A stretch of 64,000 nt of DNA. Source: Chimonanthus salicifolius (lineage: Eukaryota > Streptophyta > Magnoliopsida > Laurales > Calycanthaceae). The stretch spans positions 3,224,001 through 3,288,000 of the forward strand of contig CM023534.1 in the NCBI GenBank assembly GCA_013350335.1. The letters run 5' to 3'. This document shows positions 23,501 to 40,965 of this stretch, piece after piece. Under the pieces are notes generated by a model. That model saw nothing but the letters and a program-made list of their open reading frames with translations. It made no database searches and had not been told where the DNA came from. The position numbers were made by a program, and so were the translations under genes. How positions within the stretch are numbered: the first letter of the stretch is position 1; every line of letters begins with the position of its first letter.

Positions 23501-26409
23501 AACTAACTGAAAACTTCTTTGGAGCAGATCTTATCTTTTTATGGCCTAGCTTAATTATATCATATTTCCCACTTGCTAAAAAGGTGCTCAGCTTGTATGA
23601 AATGGGTCCTCATACTGACGCATATTGATGCATTAAGATTCAGTGATTTGTAACTCCAATTATATAGTTCATGAAAATTACCAATCAACAGTCCATTTTA
23701 ATGAGCAATTGGGTCAGACTATCATTTTCACTGGATCTGATTTTTATTCCTACAAGTGGCTTCTAAATATGTTGTTTGGCACAGCAGAAATGGAGTGGCC
23801 TTGTTGCTAAAAGGGCTATTTAAATTTTAAAATGAGGTACTCACACGTGTTCTGTGTTCTGAACAGGACTGTAAAGCAGCTCTTCAATTTCTGGATGAAA
23901 TGCAGTTAGCCGATTTTGCTTCGCTGAGAATGGAAAGTAAATAGCCTTATCAGCACCTGGTGAGACAATGTTGAACTTGGGATCAAAGACATCAATCCCA
24001 TGAACAACTCTGTAGAGGCCAGGGAGAGTGAAGGCAGTGTGGCTCTCATATTGTCCAACAGTGTCCTTGCTGCAACCGTTAGCATAAAGAAGTCAATTCC
24101 AACAAAGCCACGAGTGTGTACACATTTTGTCACTGGAGATCTACTTATCTATAAATTCACGTTCAATACTCAGTATATTGTGATTAATTTTCATATATCT
24201 TGGACAAGGCGTGTTAGTTAAACCCGGTCGAGTTCTAAGCCTAAGTATTTTAGACTTAAAAAAAAAGCCAACAGTTCCATATATGCTTCTTTTTGAACTT
24301 GAAGGTGATCAAAAAGATATTTATATATCTACCATGACTTCATCCATGTCCAAATAGAAAAAATAATAATAACGTAGTAGCAAGTGCAATAAGTAGTAAA
24401 ATATCACATATAAATATTTAGAAACTATATATCTAATACGAGAATATAGTAGACCGAATTGAAATCTATAAAACATGATTATTGAAAAACTTTTACAGGA
24501 AAAATGCAGTTTCTCATCCTACCAATGCTCAAATCCAAGACCATGTACACATCTCAACATACAAAACAAGAAAATGCTCAAGTATTGGTAAGAAAAATGC
24601 ATACAAAGCCCTTTTAAGGAGTAAAAGAAAAAAGTGACCCTCCTATTTGAAATAAGCAATAATGAAGCAGATGGGATGCAAATACCTTCCCGCAATTTCT
24701 TGGTATGTACTGGTGATGATAAAATCCGCATGGTGCATGGCAATAAGGTCAGCTGTAAATTGGCATGAAAAGTGGTACTTCTCATCAAACTTTTTCCAAT
24801 ATATGTCTGAATCTGGATATTTTGTTTTCTCTAGGGCATGAGCAATGGTGCACTGCATAAACAGAAAGAATCACAGAAAATATCAAAGCAAAAGTTAGAT
24901 TCTATAAATCATCTGCTCGGCAGAGTTACAATAACAAACTACTTTACAATTTCTTTTTATAAGACTGACCTGTGTGACTCCTAATTTATGCGCAAGCAAA
25001 GACGCAACAAGATTCCCATCACTATAGTTGCCAATGATCAGATCTGGCGTGGCATGCAACTCCCGAGCAATTTCATTTGCAACATCCTAATGAAAAGACA
25101 AGTTTGTGAAAGAAAACAGATTAGTAATAAATATGATTGGGCTATAAAAGATTGATCCAGAAAGAGGAGAAATTGATGTTTCCGTTTAAATTTACCTCTA
25201 CAAAAGTCTCCAAGTAAGGCCATACATCAAAGCGTGATGTCCATTTACGAAGTACTCCCTTCTCAGTTCTAAAGGGAACCCGCAAAATGCATGCATGTTC
25301 TGTTCCAAGTACTTTCTCAAGACGTTGGTTGCAAGTAGTCCCTACTGCATCAGGCAGTAATCTAGTCACCTGTGCTTGCCAAAATGAAAAGAATATCGAT
25401 GAAGAAGCCCAGTAGCCATTCTAACACAATGGGTACAAAAACTGAGATGACCTTCAAACTTTTATATTGGAACTTTCAACTCCAAAATATTAATAAAAAA
25501 GTGTCTCCTTGTATTGGTTGTATTTGAGGAATCAATAAATGCATTCAACAATCCAACCACTACAAAAGCAGTTTTTAGAAGCTTACAATGAGAATGTGAG
25601 GTGTGAAATCCAGGCCTTGCTGCTTAATTCTAAGAAGCATCTCATTTTCCAAAGCACGAACTTGATCTAAAATGTAAACGACCTGCAGGCTTAAAATACA
25701 GTCACTTAGGAAATCATACTCAAATGAGGAAGGTGGATGTGCAAGATTTTTCTGAGAAACATACCTGGCCCCCAGTGTCAGGCAAACTCAGAACATTGGC
25801 CTGAGCAAAATACCCATGGGGAGAAAGGATTACAACATCGAACACCATTGGAATCCTCCCAAGAAAATTTTCCAATGTACATGGATCAGGTGCCTCAATG
25901 AGTTCCAAGAGTAGATGCACCATCTCCAATACACGGCCAGCTGTATCTCCCCATCCTCTCTCTAAACCCATCTCTTGGAATCTAACATCATAAATTTAAA
26001 AGGTTGCTATTTAATGATACCATTTGTTTAGAAATTCAGAATTTTACTCTTGGTTTAATGCTAGTACCATAAGGCATCCTCAAGATAAATCAGTGATTTA
26101 GAAGGAAAGGGAAAATGCAGAATGCCGAGATACCTATGTTCAAACTCTGAATATAATGTTTCTGGAGGAAGCATTGACAGATATTCCTCTGCCTTCCTCA
26201 TAACAGATTGGAGAGCATCAAGGCTACGTATTCTGTCATTCAGCATTATTGTCTGCATTGCATGGCAAAGAATTAACATGTTTTCCAATAATTACAACTA
26301 CAATATGCATAGCTTCAAAATACTTCGTAGGAAACATTACAGCTCTGATTGTGATCAATACAAACAGAGGACATGTCACTTTTTCGAACCCTCTGTGGAT
26401 TTATGACCC

Positions 26410-26448
<39 letters not shown>

Positions 26449-26708
26449 AAAAGAAACAGAACGAAATCCAGTGGTAGATACTTTACCTTCCCCTTGTAGC
26501 TATGCACACGGAGAAAATCAAGAAGTGGATGCATGCTTTCTTTGTCATGAAACATTTTTGAAGAAAGGTGGCGATTAAGGAATTGCACACCATTCCCAAT
26601 CGATTTGGATAGAGTTGGGCGAGGAAAAGAATCTGTGAATAGGATCTCCCTGGTTTTCATAAACCAGTTCCTGGTATTGCCGAATTTGCCTACTTTTGTA
26701 AAAGTCAT
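20523..26708 (-). CDS. Sucrose synthase, SUS2/SUS3 type, 5' exons missing (possible pseudogene)
   Basis: Sucrose synthase reversibly converts sucrose and UDP to UDP-glucose and fructose in the cytosol. Exons read here: 26708-26487, 26252-26134, 25981-25765, 25682-25587, 25369-25196, 25086-24970, 24852-24686, 24069-23845, 22696-22378, 21745-21501, 20863-20725 and a less sure last exon 20612-20523. Sizes (119, 217, 96, 174, 117, 167, 225 nt) match the family layout, all splice sites are canonical and the frame is open throughout. Landmarks are [58 protein letters not shown], the EAFGLTVVE glycosyltransferase E-x7-E motif and [17 protein letters not shown]. About 125 N-terminal residues, with the regulatory Ser and the start exons, are absent. 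Instead an unrelated ATG at 26708 reads in frame, giving a 709-aa product against about 805 normally. It is either a recent truncation or a chimeric gene. The C-terminal exon is unusual and could be mis-joined. Confidence 0.85.
22120..22328 (+). mobile_element. SINE with poly-A tail in a sucrose synthase intron
   Basis: The copy begins AGAAGGGGTTGGCCTCACGG and carries a B-box-like GAATTCAATTC and the GGGGATTAGTC motif. It ends in a run of eleven A (22317-22327). Flanking 11-mers TGATAGTATTA (22106-22116) and TGATAATATTA (22332-22342) differ at one base and look like an aged target-site duplication. It lies antisense to the gene, just downstream of the 22378 donor. Confidence 0.75.
26416..26446. 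repeat. (CT)n microsatellite in sucrose synthase intron
   Basis: A pure CT run on the plus strand is GA on the coding strand. It begins about 40 bases into the first visible intron of the sucrose synthase gene. Confidence 0.9.
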
Positions 26709-27559
26709 ATTTTTTATTCCCTTCTTCTCATTTTAGTTGTTTCATTTTAAAAATTTGAATTTTTTAAAGGAATTTCAGACTTATGAACTTCTCTTAAAAA
26801 GTAAATAGATAGAGAGAGAATCAAAATGAGATATGAGACAAATATTAAATATAATTTAATTAAGACAGATAAAGTATTATTCTTCATGGATCATATTAAA
26901 GTGAGATAATCATTCATTCGAAGTTATATACAGGAATTAGTGATTGTTTAAATTAAATAATGGAGATGATATTTACACTGTATTTTTTTAGTGGTTGGTA
27001 CATTGGAGAGTATTTTTATTTTAAATTCCATTTACGCCCCCATCTTAATAACTCTTCTGCTTTGTTCTTTCGGCGAGACTCTTTCTAAAACCTTTGAGGA
27101 ATGGTCAAAACCAAAATCTTTGCAGAGCGGACAGACCTCCGTAGCCAAAGAAATCAAATTTACCAAAATGTCTGCCATCTCATTGTACCGAGTACCGACG
27201 GTAACGTTGAAGCGTCTGGATTAGATAAACTACTTCACTTGGGCCTCCCCATCGAACCATTTTTTAGCTCCTCTGGGTCAGGAGCCGATGTCGGGGATAG
27301 ATCCAGGCCGGTGGCCATCGTGTAGTACACTTGCAGGACCGGGGGCGCACCTGTACGAACTGGATTTGGCTTCTTCAACCGGTTTGTCCGTGGGCCTACA
27401 TATTATTCTTACCATTTTGATATCCAATCCAAAAAGTTAGTCTTATAAATGATGAAAATCTCATGCAAAGTTCTAGATTTTTTCTTTTATTATCGAACTC
27501 GTTCACTGTCCAACAATCTTCCTTTCGAATAAGACTCTCCGATGAATAAAACGTTGCTT

Positions 27560-27845
27560 GCTATCTTTTAGGATTAGAAAGTATTCTGAATCCACATGCA
27601 TTAGTCTTGAGATATGACTTCAATACTATTTGTTAGAATTGGATATCCAATCTTTTTCTGATATCAGTTGTTAGAATTGAATATCCAACCTTTTTCTTAT
27701 ATTATTAATTAGAATTGAATATTTCTCTGATACCACTTTGTAGAAATGGGTATACGGTCTAAAAGATTAAGTCGATAAGTGGAGTGATCCAAGTCCCATA
27801 TAAATTTTTAAATGTTCAATTTCACAATAAATATGAGACTTTTAA
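27560..27845 (+). repeat. Dispersed repeat, relative of 52600-52880
   Basis: It contains three AGAATTG(G/A)ATATCCAA-like units, then TCTGATACCA, AAAAGATTAAGTCGATAAGTGG and AGTCCCATATAAAT. The same order occurs at 52600-52880 (CTCTGATACCAATGTTAGGA, AAAAGATTAGGCTGATAGGTG, ATCTCATATAAAT). This word string is a common transposon-derived repeat in dicots; its class is not evident here. Confidence 0.5.
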
Positions 27846-29356
27846 CTACTTAAGAGTTAGATTGTCCACCGCAATGTAATTCTCTTTTAGTCTGTCATGG
27901 AAAAAACCAAGTCTCTCTGTGGAAAGAATGAAAACATGTCTAATTCTCTCTTACTCTATCATCAAACCAAAAATAGAAAGGGTATGCAAAGGTCAATGAA
28001 GGAAGAAAATTAAAGAGAGTTATCGAGAGAGTAGAATGAGAAGTTTCAAATAAATAAGAACACCTCAACTTTTAATAAAATATATCATGTAAATATCAAA
28101 ACCCTTAAATAACTATTAATATTTTTTTTTAAATATTGTAAATATTCTATGTCATCATCATTATACCGCAACAAATACAATTTTGCTATTTTTTTAGCAT
28201 TATGTCCTAGGTAATGTTAATAAAGTATTTTATATTATCTTGATAAATTTATATAACAAAATATTGTATTTTGAGACTAATGATTTATCAGCAATTCTAT
28301 CAGATTAACAGTTCCAGTGTGGAGGTTAATGGGACAAGGTTCAAATTATGATTACTTAAATCCTAGTTAAAGTAATTCATATTTGAGTTTGTTATTCATA
28401 ATTATTGTAATTTTTTAATTTATTGGAGTAACTTTGTTATTTTTTACTTTATTAAAGCTGTACTTAAAGTTTGTTAGTTGTCACTTTAAACAAATTAATT
28501 TATCTTTTAATTAAATATTATTTGCTTTGTTTTGCATGGTTTACAAGCTTAATTTTGTTAATTATTGATCACATGATATTATACCCATTATTATAATGTA
28601 TCTTTTTACTAAAGCTTATATGTTATTGTTGAGGAAATTACTGACATTAGCTAATTTTTTTTTTAAACTTTCTCTTAAATAATAGATTTTCTTTAAGAAA
28701 GAAATATTGTATATTTTATTATTACTTAAAAATTATAGAAATTCACTTAAAAGAAGATTTTTTTAATATTTTTTATGAATTCAAAGGATCTAGCTCACAT
28801 CTTTTTATGTTAGTTTGAAAGATAGAATTGTGCAAAAATTTATAAGTTGGTAAAGAGTTATCTATACTTGAATATTTTACCAATGTCACCTTTTTCCAAA
28901 ACATGTATTTCTCATGAATCCTTTTAATTTATTATTATTATCATTTAATATAGAAGAGACAATTTTACAGGATTGTCAAATAATTATTAATAAATTTGAA
29001 CAATTGTAATTTATTTTAGAAAAAAATATTATACTAGTAATATTATTCATAATACTACTATAAAAGTTTACTTCATAATTTTTTATAAAAAAACATTTCT
29101 TCATAAATTATAGTAGAAAAATATTTAACCATTTAAAAAAAATCTAACCTTAGGAATCTAAATTTTTAGAAAAATATCGTGTATATAAATATAAAATCTC
29201 CCTTGGAAAATAGAAAATTCAGGAATTTCATCTCGGATTTTTTATCAGGTAGGACCGGGTCCGTGGGTCGGGTTAGAAATGGCTATCCCGCATTCCCGCC
29301 TCATCTGTGCTCCCGCGCCGCTCTCTAAGGCTATTCTCGTCAATTCCGCGGAGAGC

Positions 29357-29453
29357 TAGGGTTTGATATAAAATGCTTCACCTGTCAATTCCCAGGCGTG
29401 TAAGCAGCAAAATTAGGGTTTACGGTTGCACAAGAGGAGCTCCAAAACCCTAG
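29357..29453 (+). promoter_or_regulatory. Three telo-box motifs upstream of RPSA
   Basis: TAGGGTTT occurs at 29357-29364 and 29414-29421, and AAACCCTAG at 29445-29453, the last ending three bases before the start codon. Clustered telo-boxes within about 100 bases of the ATG are typical of plant ribosomal protein genes and match the one in the eL18 leader. Confidence 0.75.
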
Positions 29454-29455
29454 CC

Positions 29456-34983
<5,528 letters not shown>

Positions 34984-37316
34984 GAATTTTTTTTGACTTA
35001 GATTAGTGTGCACCCTTTTCTCTCTACCCTTTTTGTCATCATGTAGAGTTTTTTTGAAGTTGGTGGTAAATCACAAGAGCTATGGCATTATTATACGAAT
35101 CTTTCACTTATGTTTTCTACTCTCTATGCGGAAAATGAAGTCCTTTATTTCATTTTATGAGATATTTTCTTTTAATATTTTGTTCCTACATATTCCTAGC
35201 AGCAATGATTCAGTCTTGCCCTGACTATATGCACCTCGGTGCTGCCAGGGCAAATTTTTTTAATGTCTTTTTATTGGGCGATACAAACTATTTTGTTTGA
35301 ATCGTATTCATTATCTCCTTTACCTATAAAATTTATTTTATTTTTATGATATAAAACTTCAAAGATGGATTGTGTAGTATTATATTTCATTCAATGACTG
35401 TCATGGTGGGAGGCTTCTGTAGCTGCACATTGATAACCTGGTGCAACTGAACCAAACACTTTGGGCATGAACTTTACACTCCCATCCTTAGATCGGAACT
35501 AAATTGTGAAAACTTCTGAAAATACAAGATGAATGAACATCTATGTACGACTCCCATTACATTTCTGGAAAAAATTGCTGTCAATGGTCCTTTGAACAAG
35601 TGCTACAAAACCAGCGCCCACTCATTTCTCCCTTCTGGGGTTGAAATTTGGGTTGGGTTTTTATCCGAACCGAAAAACAGTGGGGCTTGGTTAGGCATTT
35701 TTTATTTGAGTTTGGTTGAGAATTAAAAATCTAACTTAAATTTGGGCCACGTTGGGTTCATATTTTAAATGCTGATCTAATCTGCTGAGCATGTTTACAA
35801 TCCTCCATTTCATGTCATCCAATGGAAAATCATGAGCACTTCACCCAAGCATCTATTTGGTTCACTATGGACCTTTCAAATCATCACTAATAATGCAACT
35901 GTGGCCCTCTTGATTGAGGTAATACATTATGTAATGTATATATGACAAGGATAACTTAGAGTTTTAATTCAAGTACTGTTAAGTGAGGCCTACCTAAGCT
36001 GCACATAGATGTGAGTTTGGAAGTATATTGCTTATTTTTTATATTTTTAAAAAGTAAATTTTAATTAGATAACTGAGTGCAGGGCGTACTTTGGTTCCAC
36101 ATGAATGGGTGACTTTGGAAGTTCTTGATTGATGTATGATATTTTTTTAAAAAATATTTTTAATGGGAGTAGTGTTCATATTTTTTGAGGGTCTAAAATG
36201 TTAATTATGTTTAATGGTGATTGTTTTTATATTCGACTAATAAATTATAAAAATTAAATGTGTCTTATTGGCTGTAAATATAATTTAAGGAGGGTAAAAG
36301 AATGTATTGAGTTCATATCTCATGTTATTATTTGGCGTTCAGCACCACTGAAACTGTGCCAACTCTTGCATCTGTCTTCAGAAAATCTAGTCATAATCAT
36401 TTGGTGTATTAGCAAATTGGGTATGTATCATGCCCACTTGTAGATCCTCTGTCAAGCCCGTCAAAATGTGCTGAACTGGGGCCCATCCATGGGCCACATA
36501 TGAAGGGAAGAGGATACCTCAGCAAAATTTTATAACCATCTAATCCTCTTTCATATGTGCACGAAAACGATCAAGGCCTTTGGTTGGATATAGTAGAACC
36601 AGTGAAACCATATTTTAGGTCCATATGAAAGTGGGCCTAAGTATCCGGACTAATAGGAAGATACTTCTAGATCCTGTTTATCACACAAGAATTTGATCAT
36701 ATGATTATAAGAGGCTCCAAACTATCTGGATAATCTTATTAAAAGAGGATTTTAAAGGTAATTATGCAACATTGCAACTTAGGTGAGTCGGGTTTTGACA
36801 AGCTTCACCTGATCTGTGGAAAGCCCAAAAATGGTCCAATCTAATGTCACTCACTAAACTACAATAGATAATATGGCTCCAAAATTTTAAAGTAAAAGTT
36901 GTTCATATGTAACTTATTAACCGTAAAATGTGTACGGTCATATGAATACGTTTGTTTGATTGTCGAGATTTGGTTGGGTTGGGTTGTGAACTGAGCTCAG
37001 TCCAACCTGAAATTTCGGGTATTCTTCCAAAATGAGAGCCCAGCCCAACTCATGACCTAATCTTATCAAGTCTATCTCTGTCCATTTTTGGGTCACAGAT
37101 GTGTAGATATTATTGGATCGATTGAAATTGGAATTTTACTTGGGAGGTACCTCAAACCATGTCTATAGTGGCTGCCTCTTCTCTTAGTGCTTTTTAATTG
37201 TGATTTTCTAAATTATTTTCGATTTTTACTTGTAATCTCAATTTCTTTCCATGACAATTTATCAATAAATGTAAGTCAACTTTAGACATGTCCTTCGAAG
37301 AAACAAATAATAGAAA

Positions 37317-37600
37317 GGGTAGCGATCCTCCTACGGGCTTTTTATTTAACCACACACGGGAATTAGTGGATTCTATATTTTACCCTTCGTATGAAGAGTA
37401 AAATCGGCTCACCAACCCTTCGCATGAACAGTAAATCGGCTCGCTTAAATTCACATGAGCAATAATTTGACTCGTCGAAATTTTCATGAACAGTAAATCG
37501 GCTTACCGAATTTCGCATGAACAGTAACATCGGCTCACCGAATTTCGCGTGAACCTTCACTGTCTACTTACACAAACCTTCCGTGGGAGGATCGCTACCC
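37317..37600. mobile_element. Mutator-type miniature element with internal repeats
   Basis: The 284-bp element has inverted ends GGGTAGCGATCCTCC...GGAGGATCGCTACCC, matching over about 20 bases. It is flanked by TAATAGAAA (37308-37316) and TAATAAAAA (37601-37609), an 8/9 match to a 9-bp duplication as made by Mutator-like elements. The interior is a row of about six diverged 32-bp units around CATGAACAGTAAATCGGCT and CACCGAATTTCG. There is no coding capacity. Confidence 0.75.
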
Positions 37601-37669
37601 TAATAAAAATTGGTTTTACTGTAAAGTTAACCACATCATTTTATTACACCACTTGTTGATTGTTTTTTT

Positions 37670-37940
37670 TTTTAAATGATTCATATATTAATAAAAGAAG
37701 AAGAAGCACAAGCAGTGCAGATACTGGAGAAGAAAGCGAAAAAAGAAACACCAAGCTAAACTACCAACTTATAGGAAAAGCCAACACCCTGGACAAAGGA
37801 GAAAAATCCAATGAACTTATGCAAAATCAAAACGATCTTCAAAGCAAAAAGGTAAGGTATTTACCATTGTCAAAAGAAAGGTATTTGCAGGAATCTCATA
37901 AAAGAAGAAGATGTAATTTCAATCTAAAATGAGCAATAAA
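37670..37940 (-). mobile_element. Possible 5'-truncated LINE tail
   Basis: On the minus strand, transcript-like text runs through CTTCTTTTATTAATATATG and ends in a poly-A (the poly-T at about 37663-37673). This form, a TTATTAATA word shortly before an A-tail, is shared with the better supported LINE end at 46297-46620. No coding remains or target duplication were identified. Confidence 0.3.
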
Positions 37941-40089
37941 ATAGAGGAGCTTTAACAATTGTCCTGGGAAATTTACCTTACATGTCCAAAATACTTTCTA
38001 TTGATGCAATTATGTACTAACTGCAGCCATTCATACATCACTTTCACCCTTGATCTCAGAAGATATTTGGATTTTCAAATGCTCCCAATAATAATTTTTT
38101 TGTCTCAATTTAGATACACACATGTTCAATCTTATTTTGTTTCCACACACCAATGAGGCCCCATTTTTTGCTAGAATTGTACCTGTTCACACATACAAGG
38201 GTCATTTGTTGGATTTTCTATCTCAAAATAGTGAAAATACCTTTACCTTCAGACGTTGCCGACGGGTTTTTATTTTTTTAAAAAATATTCTTCTACTTCT
38301 CTATATTATAAATTTAAATTTTCAATATTCATCAAGTTTGGGAGGTCTCATGTAAATGATCTTCATGTTTGTCTGCTGTTATATTCTAATACTGGCACTG
38401 TTCTAGTCAATGCAAGCACTGGCTCCACAATTAAAGACATTTTTGGAATGAAATGAATGCAATGTATTTTAAATAGACGAAGGGGATTCTTTGTTATAAA
38501 AACATACCATCTCTATCATTTTCTTTGTCACAAATCTAATTTAACTGTAATTTGATGTATTCTTAGGTTATTGAAAGTTTGAAATCATAGATTGCTCAAG
38601 AGAATAAAATAAAATAACTTCAATAAAAAATTATCTACCAAAATAGTTTGTCTTGATAAAAAAAAAAAGTCTGAGTTCATTTATCCATCGAATTACTCAT
38701 GGGAATATGTATAGAGTAAGATCCCATTAAATTACTCAGTGCATGCGGATAAGAGGGTTTTCATACACCTCAGAGAACTAGTTGGATGAGACGCCTACAC
38801 TTTGATAACAAAACTCAAGTTGTACAAATCCAAGTTATTTCGAGTCACCTAAGTTTTGCACCCATGCCTTGGACCATCTTGAAACAAAATTACTAGATAG
38901 TGTGAATCACTTATAAAATGGTGTGAATTTTTTTGTCCTGATAGGCTGGTTCAAGTTCAACTAAACCCATAATTTCTAGTCCCCCTTACCCCCTCAAAAG
39001 CTTGTAGCTGGAGGCGCAGGTAACCAAAGATAAATGTTTGGATTCCATGAATACAAACACAACTAAGCTTGAAAAGTAAGGTTTCAATTTTTTTTTTAAG
39101 TCATGACGCATGGGTTTAAGTTTGTTGGTAAATTGCAAGAGATAATTAGTAAATGCAGCTTGTATTGTTCTTAAGAAATGAAGGCTTTCTTCAAAAAAAA
39201 AAATTGCACTAGTGATGGATCTAATGATGAACTAGACCTTAGATGGTGTTGATTGTTGAATATTGGCCGATAATTGAGCCGTTTGGAGGTTGAAATGAAA
39301 AAAATGAACTTGAAAAATGAAAGAGAAGAAGAAAGGGAACGGCTGCTAGTGAAGAGGAACAGAGAAAACTAAGTATGAAACTATAGGTTTATAACTATAG
39401 GTTTATACAACTACAGCTATACCCATGAAGAATTACAGTAAAACAATGTTTAAATAAAATCCAACAAGTTAAGGACTCAAGGGATTGCATGTGAGGTTAT
39501 AGAAGTGATGATTGCTATTGTTAAGCTATCATCAAATGAATCAGCTAAACATTGAACTGTATCTAGCCATTATCTCTAAGCACATGCTCATGTTTCTTAA
39601 TCCATGCACCTAATATCCCTAAGCACATGACCCCCCTTTCAAATCCTACATCCCAGATTTAGAGGGAGAGAGATTTTTGGTCTAGAGTCTAGACCATATA
39701 GGGTCTATTTGGAACTCAGATAATTTTTTAATAAAGAAGAAGAAGAGGAGAACCGGTCCAACTGATTGAGACCTGTTGTCTTTTTTAGAAATTTGATACA
39801 GACATTATTCGGGTTGTACGGATTCTCTTTTCTCACACTAATGTTTTCTTATCTTCTTTCTTTACAAAGAGATTAAGTATGATATTTTATATTTTCTTTT
39901 ACTGGTTCAAGTAATCTACAGATTTAGATTTACCCTATACTCCATGGCATGGACACTGGAAATGGTCTATGCGTGGGAAAAGTAAAATAATTCATTTTCA
40001 TGATTCATGTGGTATGTCTCTTGTAGGTAATAATCTCATTATCGTTGAGATATAGGCCGGTATCTCGGCGATACAATTCTCTCTTCTTT

Positions 40090-40258
40090 TTTTTTTTAGT
40101 TTAATTGGTTATTTCCCATATCAGAAAGTATGAGGTTGCGAGTTCGAACCCATATGATCTAATCTTGGTGTGCACTACGAGTAGTGAACTTATTCGTGGG
40201 AGTTTTACACTACGTATCCCAGGATTTTCCACACTTAAATTCAAAATAATAATAATTA
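40090..40258 (+). mobile_element. tRNA-derived SINE with A- and B-box
   Basis: TAGTTTAATTGGTT (40097-40110) matches a Pol III A-box and GAGTTCGAACC (40140-40150) a B-box. Then follow CTTGGTGTGCAC and GTAGTGAACTT, and an AATAATAATAATTATT tail. The same motifs occur in the inverse copy at 1525-1668. It sits within GATATCGGCCGATA-like sequence (40040-40080 and 40315-40350), so it may have inserted into an older element of that family. Confidence 0.7.
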
Positions 40259-40879
40259 TTGATCACTTTTTATTTTATTTTAAATTAAAAAATATTTTTT
40301 AATTTAAAATCAGAGATATTTGACCGATATCAGTCGAGATATCAGCCGAACCTACGAACAAATCAAACTTCTTTTTCTTAAAAAACCAAATACGTTAAAA
40401 GTAAAAAAATAAATAAATAAAATCAAAATTTCAACCCAGTCGCCCTAATATATCTAAATTTTTCTCATGATTTAAACACAATGTATAACTAAAAAATCAT
40501 TGAATATTTTGATTCATGGGCACATCAATCAATTGACGTTTGTAGGTATCTACGTTGTTTATCACTTTATCCTCGCCTTGCATGGCCAATCTCCATGTCC
40601 ATGTCTAAGAGTCTTATTGCATTGGCAATTCAGTTGACTGATTGGACTTGAAGAAGACACAGGGAAAGTTGGCCAAAACTTCCTCACTTTGTTATATTAT
40701 TCGATCTTAGTAATCTTTGACCAATTAACTTTTCATATGAATTTTTATCATTAGATAAATAATTTTAATAATCTAAAAAGATAAGTTAGAATCTAGAATT
40801 CGATAGATTTTTTTCATAACTTAATATGTAATGTACTGTAAATTAAAATGGTATCCAATGTTAGCCAAAAATTTAGAAG

Positions 40880-40965
40880 TTATCTAGTGATCTCTCATTT
40901 CAGAAAGTGGGAGATGTCAGTTTTCGAATCTACAGGCCTCACCTGGTGTGCCCTAAGGATATAAA
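40880..40965 (+). mobile_element. Decayed SINE copy
   Basis: The words ATTTCAGAAAGTGGGAGATG, AGTTTTCGAATC (degenerate B-box) and ACCTGGTGTGCCC follow the order of the copy 800 bases upstream (ATATCAGAAAGTATGAGGTT, GAGTTCGAACC, CTTGGTGTGCAC). It is shorter and more diverged. Confidence 0.45.

Larger units (their letters stand above)
26709..29455. other. Spacer between SUS and RPSA, no gene seen
   Basis: The spacer separates the truncated 5' side of the sucrose synthase gene from the RPSA start. I searched its minus strand for the missing sucrose synthase N-terminal exons and found none. A repeat related to that at 52600-52880 lies at 27560-27845. A minus-strand ATG at 27318 opens a short frame of about 27 residues with a possible donor, but it resembles no family. 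From 28100 to 29200 it is plain AT-rich sequence. Confidence 0.5.

Noticed and set aside
27240..27318. Minus-strand frame starting MATGLDLSPTSAPDPEELKN upstream of sucrose synthase
   Set aside because: Its sequence matches no sucrose synthase N-terminus, and no following exon could be linked; too short to call.
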